Positions 33,399 to 42,280 of a stretch of 46,197 nucleotides of DNA are shown piece by piece. Numbering within the stretch: the stretch's first letter is position 1; every line of letters begins with the position of its first letter. The notes below the pieces were generated by a model. It ran no database searches, was not told the DNA's origin, and saw only the letters and a list, made by a program, of their open reading frames with translations. The position numbers and the translations under genes were made by a program. The DNA comes from Bacillus sp. 522_BSPC (GTDB lineage Bacteria > Bacillota > Bacilli > Bacillales > Cytobacillaceae): positions 1 to 46,197 of the forward strand of contig NZ_JVDT01000011.1 of NCBI RefSeq assembly GCF_001076885.1, read 5' to 3'.

Positions 33399-34121
33399 AT
33401 GACTAAAGGGACAATAAAAGAGGAAACTTTATTTAGCAAAGAATTAGGCGAAGAAATAACATTACTAATCAATCTTCCTCCTGCCTTCTCCCCTCTTTAT
33501 AAATACCATTTGCTAATCGCACAGGATGGGAAAGATTATTTTCAATTCGGTCGAATTGGAAGAGTGGCTGATGAATTACATGCAAATCATCAAATAGCGG
33601 AGACTATCATTGTTGGAGTCCCTTATTCGTCTGTCCATGATCGTCGGGAAAAATATCATCCAGATGGCCCTCAAAATACAGCATATATCCGCTTCTTGGC
33701 ACATGAACTTGTTCCTTATCTAGATGAACAGTTTCCAACTTATCATATGGGATTAGGACGTGGGCTGATTGGAGATTCATTAGGCGCTACCGTATCCTTA
33801 ATGACTGCATTAAAATATCCACATACCTTTGGCAAACTCTTGCTGCAATCTCCATTAGTAAATGAGAAGGTATTACAAGCCGTTCGCAAGTTCGATTCCT
33901 ATCATTTACTAGAAATTGATCATATTATAGGTACAGGTGAAACTGCCGTAAAGACAACAATCCAAACAACAGAAGATTTCCTTACACCAAATAGAGAGAT
34001 GGCGCATCATCTTAAATCAACAAACTCTGATTATACTTTTGAAGAATTTGATGGAGATCATACATGGAAGCATTGGCAACCATATATAGCCAAAATGCTA
34101 ATAAGAATGTTTCCTTCCTAA
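33399..34121 (+). CDS. yjcH: YjcH-like esterase (alpha/beta hydrolase)
   Basis: This 240-residue protein is an esterase-D/enterochelin-esterase-like alpha/beta hydrolase. The nucleophile elbow is GDSLGA (LIGDSLGATVSL, about residues 127-138), with a C-terminal His in FDGDHTWKHWQP. It matches the B. subtilis YjcH neighbourhood, since yjcG and yjcF follow. Substrate is unknown. AAAGGATAAGGATAACG precedes the ATG. It is divergent from nrdD. Confidence 0.82.
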   Translation: MTKGTIKEETLFSKELGEEITLLINLPPAFSPLYKYHLLIAQDGKDYFQFGRIGRVADELHANHQIAETIIVGVPYSSVHDRREKYHPDGPQNTAYIRFLAHELVPYLDEQFPTYHMGLGRGLIGDSLGATVSLMTALKYPHTFGKLLLQSPLVNEKVLQAVRKFDSYHLLEIDHIIGTGETAVKTTIQTTEDFLTPNREMAHHLKSTNSDYTFEEFDGDHTWKHWQPYIAKMLIRMFPS

Positions 34122-34348
34122 TTGGAAACTAATTTCGTTTAGCTTTTTTAAGCAATCGTGAAAGTCACTCCTCGTATAAAGACATGAGGGGTTGCTTGCT
34201 AAACATTAGATTTTTTCTGAAATCTTTGAACTTAAAAGAATAATTTTGTTATAATATCTTACATATAGAACATTGAAATCGTAATAATAGATAGTCCATT
34301 TTCTATATCTTTAAATAATGTTTTTATAATGAAATGGAGGTCCATCAA

Positions 34349-34861
34349 ATGAAATATGGTATTGCTATTTTTCCTGGAAAAGACTTGCAGGATTTGGCCA
34401 ATTCCCTTCGTAAACGATATGATCCGAAGTATGCTTTAATCCCGCCACATATTACATTAATTGGTGATTTTGAAGCGGGAAACGAAGAAATTGGAGAAGT
34501 AAGTAAGAAACTTGCAACGATTGCAAGTCATTATCATTCTATTCCTATAAAAGTATCAAAAGTAAGTTCTTTTAAACCCGTCAGCAATGTGGTCTATTTA
34601 AAGATTGAACCAAATTCTGATTTAGAACACCTTCATCAAGAGCTAATTAGTACATTGGGAGTTAGTCCAGAGCATCCATTTGTTCCACATATTACTCTTG
34701 GCCAAAATTTATCGAGTGATGAGCATTTGGATTTATACAGCAATTTACGGATGCAAAACTTTCATTTTGAGGAAAAATCAGACCGCTTCCATTTGCTTTA
34801 TGAATTGGAAAATGGATCATGGACTGTTTATGAAACTTTTAGGTTAGGAAAGGAATCGTGA
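34349..34861 (+). CDS. yjcG: 2'-5' RNA ligase-like phosphoesterase YjcG
   Basis: This 170-residue 2H phosphoesterase has two H-x-T motifs, PPHITLIGDF (about 34-43) and VPHITLGQ (about 115-122), the catalytic histidine pair of the family. The start ATG at 34349 follows GGAGG by eight bases; the upstream ATG at 34334 would place the RBS inside the gene. Role in Bacillus is unknown; cyclic phosphate hydrolysis on RNA or nucleotides is typical of the fold. It is followed within five bases by yjcF. Confidence 0.88.
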   Translation: MKYGIAIFPGKDLQDLANSLRKRYDPKYALIPPHITLIGDFEAGNEEIGEVSKKLATIASHYHSIPIKVSKVSSFKPVSNVVYLKIEPNSDLEHLHQELISTLGVSPEHPFVPHITLGQNLSSDEHLDLYSNLRMQNFHFEEKSDRFHLLYELENGSWTVYETFRLGKES

Positions 34862-34865
34862 AAAA

Positions 34866-35291
34866 GTGGAAGTAATCGTCGTGAAAACAGATAAAGAATT
34901 AGAAGATGCATACTTTGTACGTAAAACAGTATTTGTAAAAGAACAACATGTACCAGTCGAAGAAGAAATAGATGAATTCGAACAGAACAGTACACATTTT
35001 GTACTTTATGATGACAATAAAAAACCAATAGGTGCTGGTCGCTATCGATCATTCGATGAGTATGGAAAAGTGGAAAGAATATGTATCCTATCTACCAATC
35101 GAAAAGGTGGCGCTGGGAAAGCGGTCATGAATAAAATAGAAGAATATGCCTTAAATAACGGTACTCCTGCTTTAAAGCTTAATGCTCAAACACATGCTAT
35201 TCCATTTTATAGCAAACTAGGATATGAAGTTATTTCCGAGGAATTTTTAGATGCCGGTATTCCTCATAAAACAATGATAAAAAAATTATAA
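34866..35291 (+). CDS. yjcF: GNAT-family N-acetyltransferase YjcF
   Basis: This 141-residue GCN5-type acetyltransferase has VERICILSTNRKGGAGKAVMNKIEEYA (about 65-90, acetyl-CoA binding) and YSKLGYEVISEEFLDAGIPHKTM near the C-terminus, as in ElaA/YjcF-like proteins. The start is GTG at 34866, preceded by AGGAAAGGA at the end of yjcG, so translation is probably coupled. Substrate is unknown. Confidence 0.88.
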   Translation: MEVIVVKTDKELEDAYFVRKTVFVKEQHVPVEEEIDEFEQNSTHFVLYDDNKKPIGAGRYRSFDEYGKVERICILSTNRKGGAGKAVMNKIEEYALNNGTPALKLNAQTHAIPFYSKLGYEVISEEFLDAGIPHKTMIKKL

Positions 35292-35299
35292 TGTTATTT

Positions 35300-35369
35300 G
35301 GTTGTCCCAAGATGCAATCTTTCCTCTAAAAGGATATCGATTATAGCATCATAATTGGGCAGCCTTTTT
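35300..35369 (+). terminator. Terminator of the yjcH-G-F operon
   Basis: GGTTGTCCCAA-GATGC pairs (with G-U) with GCATC-TTGGGCAGCC around a long loop, and TTTTTATTT follows. Confidence 0.65.
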
Positions 35370-35441
35370 ATTTACAACCTAAAGCTTTAGGTTTAACTTT
35401 CATGGATTTGCCTAAAATAGATGTTGGAAAGGGTGGGTTGC

Positions 35442-36125
35442 ATGGAATTCAAACATATATTTAGTGAACTTATTATCGGGTATTTTTTGTTGCTTCTTTT
35501 AACAAAAATCTTAGGAAAAACCCAAATCACTCAGATTACTACCTTTGACTTTGTTTCTGTTTTGGTACTAGGGGAGCTTGTAGGGAATGCTATGTATGAT
35601 ACAGAAACAGGAATTAAAGAAATTACCTATTCTATCCTGCTTTGGGGAGCTTTAATCTATGTTACAGAATTTATTACACAAAAATTCCGAAAAACTAGAC
35701 AGCTATTCGAAGGAAAGCCATCTATTGTTATAAATAAAGGCAAAATTGATTTTCATGAACTTAAGAAAAACCATTTGGATATAAACCAGTTACAACATTT
35801 ACTCCGTGCAAAAGATGTATTTTCGATTGCCGAGTGTGCTTATGCTATTTTAGAAACGGACGGCACCATAAGTGTATTAAAGAAATCTGCATATTCAAAT
35901 CCGACTAAGCAAGATATGAAAATACCAATTGAAACCACTTCACTTCCGATAAGTGTCATTTTAGATGGTGAAATCATAAGAGAAAACTTACCTCGAATAG
36001 GCTGGTCCGAGGACCAATTAATGAAAGAATTAAACAGCCAAAATATTCCATCTTATAAAGATATCCTTTATGCAGAATGGCGCGAAGGCTCTCCCTTATA
36101 TGTACAGAGCTATGATATGAAGTAA
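35442..36125 (+). CDS. DUF421 (YetF-like) membrane protein
   Basis: This ~227-residue protein has three N-terminal membrane helices (about 5-25, 35-52 and 62-80), then a cytosolic DUF421 domain with GKPSIVINKGKIDF, LLRAKDVFSIAECAYAILETDG and ILDGEI. Proteins of this family (YetF, YkjA, YrbG) occur in spore-formers and accompany accessory spoVA2mob operons; a spoVA operon lies 4 kb away on the other strand. Start ATG 35442 follows GGAAAGGGTGG; the ATG at 35421 lies upstream of that RBS and is less likely. Function is not established. Confidence 0.85.
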   Translation: MEFKHIFSELIIGYFLLLLLTKILGKTQITQITTFDFVSVLVLGELVGNAMYDTETGIKEITYSILLWGALIYVTEFITQKFRKTRQLFEGKPSIVINKGKIDFHELKKNHLDINQLQHLLRAKDVFSIAECAYAILETDGTISVLKKSAYSNPTKQDMKIPIETTSLPISVILDGEIIRENLPRIGWSEDQLMKELNSQNIPSYKDILYAEWREGSPLYVQSYDMK

Positions 36126-36131
36126 TTTCCT

Positions 36132-36389
36132 TTATACTTGTGCATGAAAATAAGTACCCTTTCCAGTTAATTGAGCAATTAGCTGCTCATTGGCTACTTT
36201 TAATTCATGCATGTTGTTTTTTGGAGAAAAAGGCTTGGAAGAAGATTTCTCCTCTTGATTAGCTGGAAGATTAGCAATCTTGGCCACAGGATATGTAGCT
36301 TCTTTTTTATAGATTTTTGTTTTGCTGACAATATCTCTCACCGCATACTGCTCTGCTTGAAAATGAGTGATTGGTAAGATATATCCCAT
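36132..36389 (-). CDS. Small hypothetical protein
   Basis: This 85-residue protein starts MGYILPITHFQAEQYAVRD with AAAGGA nine bases upstream. A longer reading from 36440 lacks a suitable RBS. The middle is Lys/Ser-rich and low-complexity (NQEEKSSSKPFSPKNN); the C-terminus is helical. I recognise similar starts among Bacillus proteins of unknown function but cannot name it. It is divergent from the helicase gene and convergent with the DUF421 gene. Confidence 0.65.
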   Translation of the reverse strand: MGYILPITHFQAEQYAVRDIVSKTKIYKKEATYPVAKIANLPANQEEKSSSKPFSPKNNMHELKVANEQLIAQLTGKGTYFHAQV

Positions 36390-36549
36390 CTTAATCAGTC
36401 CTTTCCTTCTATATATAGAATCTTTTCCCTTCTTTCCCACATGTTAAACCATTTTTCTACACTTTAAACAATCCTTTGTTTTTGATATGATAGATATTAT
36501 TTCACAACAGATATGGATAGATGTATTAAAAATAGATTCGAGGTTTCCT

Positions 36550-38868
36550 ATGTTAACAGCTTTAAATTATGATAGATTCATTTCATTAAATACAATTGAT
36601 AGACAAGAATTGCAGAAAGTTTATGAAGCTGGCAAAAATGGGCTTCTTGCCTGCACTGTATGTGGAGAGGCGGTAAAGCTTTATTTAGGAATAAAGAGTG
36701 CTCCCTATTTTTATCATTATTCTTCTAAACAACCATGTGCGACAGAAGACTTATCCAATGTTCAGGAAGAACAAGCTGCTACCATTGATATAGACGATGA
36801 AAAAACAAATGGATTTCGATTACCAAAGAGCAGAAGTATTTTAAAAATTGTTACCGAAAGCCCAACTTTTAAACCGCCTATGACTATTAAAGCAACGATT
36901 CATACATCTGAATTAGCGAATAGTCTACCAGTTACTTATCCAAAGGAATCTTATTTAAATATGCTCGCGCAAAACGGTTATTCAGTTGATGCTACCCAAA
37001 GTAAAGCTGTTACAATCGACGAGGGACCGATTCTTATTCTAGCAGGAGCAGGAAGTGGTAAGACGCGAGTATTAACAATGCGAGCCGCTTTTCTAATTCA
37101 CGAGAAAAAAGTTGATCCGTCGACAATTATGCTCGTTACTTTCACCAATAAAGCCGCAAACGAAATGAAGGAACGATTATTACACTACCCAATGATGAAC
37201 AAAAGTGTAGTACAAAAGATTGTTTCTGGAACTTTCCATAGTATTCTCTATCAAATATTGATTTTTCATGAACGAGAAAAATGGCAACGTAATAAACTAC
37301 TAAGCAGTAATTGGCAAAGAGAGCTTTTATTAAAGGAAATAGCAAGGGAAGAGCAAATGGATGAGAAAGACTTCCCATTTGATGCAGCCCTTCAATTAAT
37401 AAGCGCCTGGAAAAACAGCATGCTATCCCCCAATAATGTGGAGCCTGATAATGACTGGGAACAAAAAGTTGTACAGTTATATACCGGCTATGAGACGAAA
37501 AAACAACAACGAAATCTATATGATTTTGATGATATGCTTCTTGGCGGCTATCGTTTTTTTGTGGATAACCCAGCTATTTTAGCAACCTATCAAAAACGCT
37601 TTACTCATTTCTTATTAGATGAATTTCAAGACATAAATAAAGTGCAATATGAGTGGATAAAGCTAATGGCAGGTTCAGCTAAATCCATTTATGCAGTGGG
37701 TGATGATGATCAATCTATCTATTCTTTTCGAGGCAGTGATCCAAAATACCTGTTAGATTTTGAAAAAGATTATCCAAATTCACAGACAATTATTCTTGAT
37801 TATAATTACCGCTCTTCACAAGAAATTGTGTCTGCAGCAAAATCAACCATTAGCAAAAATACAAAGAGACGTGCTAAAAAAATGATTACAGGATATTCAG
37901 GAAAGCCCCCAATTGGGTTCTATCCTTATGACGAAGAAGAAGAAGCGACGATGATTTTGACAGATATTCAGGAAAAGATAAAATTAGGTTATGAGCCAAA
38001 GGATTTTGCAATTCTCTTTCGTACAAACACGAATAGTCGTGCCATGTTTGAGCGATTAGCATCCTCTAGTTTACCATTTAGATTGGAACAGGATACTGGT
38101 TCCTTCTACCAAAGGTTTATCGTAAAAAGCATGTTGTCCTATTTAAAACTCATTGATGATCCAGATAACCAACAAGCTGTTGGTGATATCCTGCCTACTC
38201 TCTTTTTGAAAAAATCCGTTTTGCAGGATATTAAAGCAACGAGTATTTTAGAAGATTGCAGCTTTTTAGATTGCCTCCATTTTATTAAAACAGGGTTTGC
38301 CTTTCAAGAAAGCAAGCTAAAAAAAATTCCAAATACATTAAAGGGATTAATAAATCGTTCTCCGCTTGATGCCATTAATTATATAGAAAAAGAATTAGGC
38401 TTTCAGGAATTTATTAAAAAACGAGGAAATGAAGGGAATCAATGGGATAAAGGGTCTGACGATATTCGCGATTTAAAGGTCGTTGCACGAAAATTTAATT
38501 CCATTAAAGAATTTGTGCAATATACGGATCATATGATGGCGATGAATGAAGAATTACGCAAGCAATATAAAAATGAATCCAACGTAATTACCTTAAGTAC
38601 TATTCATCGTGCAAAAGGATTAGAGTATAAAACCGTATATATACTCGGTGCGGTTGATGGGTCTATCCCTCATGACTTTGCATTAGAGTCATCCCGAAAT
38701 AATAATATTTTCCCCCTTGAAGAAGAGCGTCGGCTTCTTTATGTTGCGATGACAAGGGCACAAAAAGAACTATTTCTGTCCATTCCTATGTATCTAAGAG
38801 GAAAAAAAGCTAAGGAATCACGTTTTTTATTGCCCTTGTCGATGTCTCCTTTTGTTCAATTAGATTAA
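36550..38868 (+). CDS. yjcD: UvrD/PcrA-family ATP-dependent DNA helicase, YjcD type
   Basis: This ~772-residue superfamily 1A helicase has motif I LAGAGSGKTRVLT (about 164-176), motif Ia TFTNKAANEMKER, motif II FLLDEFQDINKVQ, motif III AVGDDDQSIYSFRGSD, motif IV NYRSSQEIV and motif VI LLYVAMTRAQKELF. The first ~60 residues are unusual for PcrA: LLACTVCGEAVKLYLGIKSAPYFYHYS resembles the CoiA/competence-type cysteine-rich region, as in Bacillus YjcD. GAGG precedes ATG 36550 by six bases; the upstream ATG at 36487 has no RBS. Biological role is unknown; DNA repair is the family default. Confidence 0.9.
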   Translation: MLTALNYDRFISLNTIDRQELQKVYEAGKNGLLACTVCGEAVKLYLGIKSAPYFYHYSSKQPCATEDLSNVQEEQAATIDIDDEKTNGFRLPKSRSILKIVTESPTFKPPMTIKATIHTSELANSLPVTYPKESYLNMLAQNGYSVDATQSKAVTIDEGPILILAGAGSGKTRVLTMRAAFLIHEKKVDPSTIMLVTFTNKAANEMKERLLHYPMMNKSVVQKIVSGTFHSILYQILIFHEREKWQRNKLLSSNWQRELLLKEIAREEQMDEKDFPFDAALQLISAWKNSMLSPNNVEPDNDWEQKVVQLYTGYETKKQQRNLYDFDDMLLGGYRFFVDNPAILATYQKRFTHFLLDEFQDINKVQYEWIKLMAGSAKSIYAVGDDDQSIYSFRGSDPKYLLDFEKDYPNSQTIILDYNYRSSQEIVSAAKSTISKNTKRRAKKMITGYSGKPPIGFYPYDEEEEATMILTDIQEKIKLGYEPKDFAILFRTNTNSRAMFERLASSSLPFRLEQDTGSFYQRFIVKSMLSYLKLIDDPDNQQAVGDILPTLFLKKSVLQDIKATSILEDCSFLDCLHFIKTGFAFQESKLKKIPNTLKGLINRSPLDAINYIEKELGFQEFIKKRGNEGNQWDKGSDDIRDLKVVARKFNSIKEFVQYTDHMMAMNEELRKQYKNESNVITLSTIHRAKGLEYKTVYILGAVDGSIPHDFALESSRNNNIFPLEEERRLLYVAMTRAQKELFLSIPMYLRGKKAKESRFLLPLSMSPFVQLD

Positions 38869-38918
38869 TTTTAAAAGCCATCGTAAAACACTATTGTTCA
38901 TTGGACAAACAAAAAATA

Positions 38919-38951
38919 GGGTAACTTTTCAGAGATTTTGATCAGTTACCC
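38919..38951. terminator. Terminator between yjcD and spoVIF
   Basis: GGGTAACT pairs with AGTTACCC around a 17-nt loop. On both strands T-rich sequence follows, so it serves the two convergent genes. Confidence 0.8.
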
Positions 38952-38960
38952 GTTTTCCTC

Positions 38961-39215
38961 TTACTTTTTGTTAATCATTTTAGATAGCGTATTAAAATCC
39001 AGCTGCTTGCCGTCTTTTACAATAGATTCAACTATTTTATCCTCTGTTTGCTTTGGTACAGATTTACCAGCAATTTGTGATACTCTTCGAATAACACTTC
39101 TCACTGTTTTTTCATCTTTAAAATTTGCGTTTTGTAAGGAATTTGCTAGTTCCAAAATATCTTTCATATTTACGCCAGTTTTTGATTCTATGTTTTTAAA
39201 GAAATTATTGTTCAT
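38961..39215 (-). CDS. spoVIF: Stage VI sporulation protein F
   Basis: This 84-residue protein matches SpoVIF (YjcC): NNFFKNIESKTGVNMKDILELANSLQNANFKDEKTVRSVIRRVSQ. SpoVIF acts in late spore coat assembly with the GerE/sigma-K programme. Length is normal, AAGGAGG precedes the ATG, and its position next to yjcD and yjcZ fits B. subtilis gene order. Confidence 0.92.
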   Translation of the reverse strand: MNNNFFKNIESKTGVNMKDILELANSLQNANFKDEKTVRSVIRRVSQIAGKSVPKQTEDKIVESIVKDGKQLDFNTLSKMINKK

Positions 39216-39365
39216 ACACGTGTTTCCTCCTTAGGTGAGCTACTTTACATTGTATGAAGCAATAGAAAAAAGGTGAAAACCCGGTGAAGAGAAAAGGCAA
39301 AAATGATTAAGAAGCGTAGCAGATTATTGCTATTAAAAATCCATACTAAAATCCAAAAATATAAA

Positions 39366-39392
39366 AGGAGCTCTCTTTAAAAGAGAGCTCCT
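39366..39392 (-). terminator. Terminator of yjcZ
   Basis: A perfect 12-bp stem AGGAGCTCTCTT/AAGAGAGCTCCT with a 3-nt loop is followed on the minus strand by TTTTATATTTT. Confidence 0.9.
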
Positions 39393-39402
39393 CTTCCCAT
39401 GA

Positions 39403-39522
39403 TTAGTTGTAGAAGCTAGCTCCTACGATTACTAACAAGATAAATAAAACAACGATTAAAGCAAAAGAAGAGATTCCTCCTCCGCTATAGCCGCCACCAT
39501 AGCCATATCCGCCATAACACAT
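39403..39522 (-). CDS. yjcZ: YjcZ-family small sporulation protein
   Basis: This 39-residue protein starts [16 protein letters not shown] and continues with one hydrophobic helix, [20 protein letters not shown], the pattern of the YjcZ family of tiny Gly/Tyr-rich membrane proteins made during sporulation. A longer in-frame reading to 39651 has no RBS and a non-family N-terminus. The RBS used is probably GAGGTG about nine bases upstream. Function is unknown. Confidence 0.88.
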   Translation of the reverse strand: MCYGGYGYGGGYSGGGISSFALIVVLFILLVIVGASFYN

Positions 39523-39713
39523 TCCTACTTCACCTCGCTTCTCCTTGTACTCATTATCAGAATATGGAGAATTGAAGTTTATGTATAGGCAAGCTACTAA
39601 TAACGAATAGAATGTACGATTGTCATGAGTGTCCCTTCCTTTACTTTCCATGCATAAGGAACTATCATAAATTTCCTACCATTAATCAAAAAGTAAAGAA
39701 TTTTCACATATTC

Positions 39714-40070
39714 TTACCCTTTTGGTTTAAAAATTAGAGCACCGATAAAACCGAATATAATAGCCGCAGATATCCCTGAACTCGTTACTTCAAACATCCC
39801 TGTTAATACACCAACAATGCCATGCTTTTCAGCTTCTTGCATTGCTCCATGTACTAATGCATTTCCAAAACTCGTTATCGGAATGGTAGCACCTGCACCT
39901 GCAAAATCGGCAAATGGCTCATATAATCCAAATCCATCCAGTACCGCACCTACTACGACTAATGTTGTTAACGTATGTGCAGGAGTTAGCTTAGCAACAT
40001 CAAACATAAGCTGTCCAATAACACAAATTATACCTCCTATAACAAAGGCCCAAAAAAACATTGGGAGCAT
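39714..40070 (-). CDS. spoVAE: Stage V sporulation protein AE (SpoVAEb type)
   Basis: This 118-residue integral membrane protein (three to four helices) has the family block [31 protein letters not shown]. With SpoVAC and SpoVAD it forms the inner-membrane channel that moves Ca-dipicolinate in sporulation and germination. AAAGGAGG precedes the ATG. It is the last gene of the operon, 71 bp after spoVAD, and that gap holds a perfect hairpin. Confidence 0.93.
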   Translation of the reverse strand: MLPMFFWAFVIGGIICVIGQLMFDVAKLTPAHTLTTLVVVGAVLDGFGLYEPFADFAGAGATIPITSFGNALVHGAMQEAEKHGIVGVLTGMFEVTSSGISAAIIFGFIGALIFKPKG

Positions 40071-40108
40071 CCCTATTCCTCCTTTTTCCTATATTTCTTC
40101 CATGCGAC

Positions 40109-40139
40109 AATCAGTAGGAAAGAAATTATCCTACTGATT
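40109..40139 (-). other. Intercistronic hairpin between spoVAD and spoVAE
   Basis: A perfect 11-bp stem (AATCAGTAGGA/TCCTACTGATT) with a 9-nt loop starts two bases after the spoVAD stop. No T run follows on the coding strand, so it is more likely an mRNA stability or partial-termination element than a full terminator. Confidence 0.6.
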
Positions 40140-40141
40140 TA

Positions 40142-41152
40142 TTAAATTTCAATCGATACAGCGTGAGCGATACAAGGTATCGTTTCATTTTGTTGCACGG
40201 TTAATGGGGAAAGAAGCGCACCTGTTGCGACTAGAAGAATCCTTTTGTAGGTGCCTTTTTTCATTTCATTTAATAAATGTCCATAGAACACAGTTGCTGA
40301 ACATCCCGCTCCACTTCCTCCAGATTGGACCGGCTGATCTTTTGTATAAACCAATAACCCACAGTCTTTAAATTTATTTTCATCTATACTCAATCCTTTT
40401 TCTTTTAATAAAGCTATCGCGGTTTCTCTCCCGATTCTTCCTAAATCACCTGTGACAATTAAATCATAGTGAGAGGGATCAATTTTTAAATCTTGAAAGT
40501 GTGCAAGTATTGTATCTACAGCTGCTGGAGCCATTGCTCCCCCCATATTAAATGGATCTGCTAATCCCATATCAACCACTTTGCCAATTGTGGCAGAGGT
40601 TGTGTAAGGTAATTGCCCAACTGATTGTCTACTTGTCACTAACGCCACACCTGCACCAGTTACAGTCCATTGTGCTGTCGGTGGTTTTTGCCCACCATAT
40701 TCAGTTGGATAACGAAACTGCTTTTCAACCGCTGCATTATGACTAGAGGCACCTGTTAATACATTCGTAGCACCCTGATAATTCACCATGAAGGAAGCAA
40801 GAGCAAGACCTTCCATAGATGTAGAGCAGGCACCAAATAAACCGAAATAAGGGATTTTCAAGTCTCTTGCCGCAAAGCTTGAAGGGGTAATTTGATTAAT
40901 TAAATCACCAGCTAAAAAAAACTGGATATCTTTTGGCTTTACTTCCCCTTTTTTTAAAGCTGTCTGTGCAGCTTCCTCTAGTAAGATCCGATGAGCCTGT
41001 TCATAAGAGGTTTTCCCCATCCATAAATCATCATGTAAAATATCAAAATCATTAGCTAACCTTCCATTTGCTTCAAAGGGACCTCCTGATACGCCGGTAG
41101 CTTTTATTACTGGATGATTTTGAAATACCCAGGACTGTTTACCTTGAAGCAT
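40142..41152 (-). CDS. spoVAD: Stage V sporulation protein AD
   Basis: This 336-residue thiolase-fold protein binds dipicolinic acid at the outer face of the spore inner membrane. Visible hallmarks include GVSGGPFEANG, the FGACSTSMEGLALAS loop (cysteine at the thiolase position, about 108), THW-like AQWTVTGAGVALV and GGSGAGCSATVFYGHLL. It overlaps the spoVAC stop by one base (TAATG), indicating coupling. Confidence 0.95.
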   Translation of the reverse strand: MLQGKQSWVFQNHPVIKATGVSGGPFEANGRLANDFDILHDDLWMGKTSYEQAHRILLEEAAQTALKKGEVKPKDIQFFLAGDLINQITPSSFAARDLKIPYFGLFGACSTSMEGLALASFMVNYQGATNVLTGASSHNAAVEKQFRYPTEYGGQKPPTAQWTVTGAGVALVTSRQSVGQLPYTTSATIGKVVDMGLADPFNMGGAMAPAAVDTILAHFQDLKIDPSHYDLIVTGDLGRIGRETAIALLKEKGLSIDENKFKDCGLLVYTKDQPVQSGGSGAGCSATVFYGHLLNEMKKGTYKRILLVATGALLSPLTVQQNETIPCIAHAVSIEI

Positions 41153-41634
41153 TAGAATCCCCCCGTCATTAGAATGAATATTGTTTTAATAAGCGCGACC
41201 ACAAAGGCTGAAAATACACCGAATAAAATAACGGAACCAGCGAGCTTAAAAATATTTCCCCCAACTCCAAGTACAAATCCTTCTGTACGATGTTCAATCG
41301 CTGCTGAAATGATGCTATTACCAAATCCTGATACAGGTACAGCACTTCCTGCTCCTGCAAACTGGCCCAAACGATCATAAATACCAAAACCAGTTAATAA
41401 CATCGAAAGAAATATGACTGTAGCTGTTGTAGGGTTGCTTGATGTTTGTTCTGTAAAATGGAAAAAGTAAATGTAGAAATAAGAAATAATCTGGCCAATC
41501 ATACATATTAATCCGCCGACAAAAAATGCTTTTATGCAATTTTTTAAAACCGGCCGTTTTGTTTCATATTGTTGTTCAAATTTTTCATATTGCTGTTGCT
41601 CTGGTGTTTTGTTTTTTTTCTTACTGTCTGCCAT
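41152..41634 (-). CDS. spoVAC: Stage V sporulation protein AC
   Basis: This 160-residue membrane protein begins with a charged N-terminus (about 1-30) then four to five helices, with the SpoVA signature FGIYDRLGQFAGAGSAVPVSGFGNSIISAA (close to that in SpoVAE). SpoVAC acts as a mechanosensitive channel component for Ca-DPA release. AAGGAGGGG precedes the ATG; the gene begins 12 bp after the lipoprotein gene. Confidence 0.94.
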   Translation of the reverse strand: MADSKKKNKTPEQQQYEKFEQQYETKRPVLKNCIKAFFVGGLICMIGQIISYFYIYFFHFTEQTSSNPTTATVIFLSMLLTGFGIYDRLGQFAGAGSAVPVSGFGNSIISAAIEHRTEGFVLGVGGNIFKLAGSVILFGVFSAFVVALIKTIFILMTGGF

Positions 41635-41646
41635 TTTATCCCCTCC

Positions 41647-42129
41647 TTACGTTAACTCATTATTTAATTTAATAATTTCTTTCAAACGCTTGTCTGCTTT
41701 TTCTTCACTAAATTCCGAATCTTGGATTTTATCCCTTAAGCGCATTGTCTCTAAGAAAATTTTAAAGTCACTAGAAACCGTAAATTTCTCCTCTGGATAT
41801 TTAGATTTCAGCTTTTCCGTTAATTCTTTTTCAATACTTTTCATTTTAAAACGAGCCATCTGTTTCACTTTATAGGCTACTAACGTATCCTTCTTGCCTT
41901 TAACTACTGCTACATCATAAATGGACGAAATGGTATTTGTTTCTTCCTTTATCCCTTGGACCAATTCTTTTTGACCTACTTCGTCGGATTCTGTATAGAT
42001 AACAACTGGTTCTGGATCTACCTTTTTCAGCATAGACCATCTGCTATTCGGCGTTTCTTTCTCACAACCAGTTAAGAAAACACATAAGCTAAAAATCAAT
42101 ATCAAAAAAGCGTGCTTTTTATTCGTCAT
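41647..42129 (-). CDS. YhcN/YlaJ-family sporulation lipoprotein
   Basis: This 160-residue protein has a lipoprotein signal peptide (basic MTNKK, hydrophobic segment, lipobox LTGC with Cys22) and the YhcN/YlaJ domain (IYDVAVVKGKKDTLVAYKVKQMARFKMKSIEKELTEKL region). Such lipoproteins sit in the spore inner membrane and head several accessory spoVA operons, where they affect germination. Here it is the first gene of yhcN-like-spoVAC-spoVAD-spoVAE. AAGGGAAGA supports the ATG. Confidence 0.88.
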   Translation of the reverse strand: MTNKKHAFLILIFSLCVFLTGCEKETPNSRWSMLKKVDPEPVVIYTESDEVGQKELVQGIKEETNTISSIYDVAVVKGKKDTLVAYKVKQMARFKMKSIEKELTEKLKSKYPEEKFTVSSDFKIFLETMRLRDKIQDSEFSEEKADKRLKEIIKLNNELT

Positions 42130-42252
42130 ATTCTTCCCTTCCTATGTAAATGATGAATTGATGTTTATATTTTCTTCTTTTTAAGCTTTAATTATTAGAG
42201 GTTTCTCTAACAATTAAAATCCAATTTTTACAAACTCTTTTTTAAAATAAAA

Positions 42253-42276
42253 AATACCCGCTCAAAGTCGGGTATT
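42253..42276 (-). terminator. Terminator of the 36-codon CNC-motif gene
   Basis: AATACCCG pairs with CGGGTATT; on the minus strand TTTTTATTTT follows. It lies immediately after the small gene at 42281-42391, supporting that gene as a transcription unit. Confidence 0.85.
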
Positions 42277-42280
42277 CTCC

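Noticed and set aside
39523-39651. 43-residue N-terminal extension of YjcZ
   Set aside because: YjcZ proteins start at [10 protein letters not shown] or similar; the extension has no RBS and is unlike the family.
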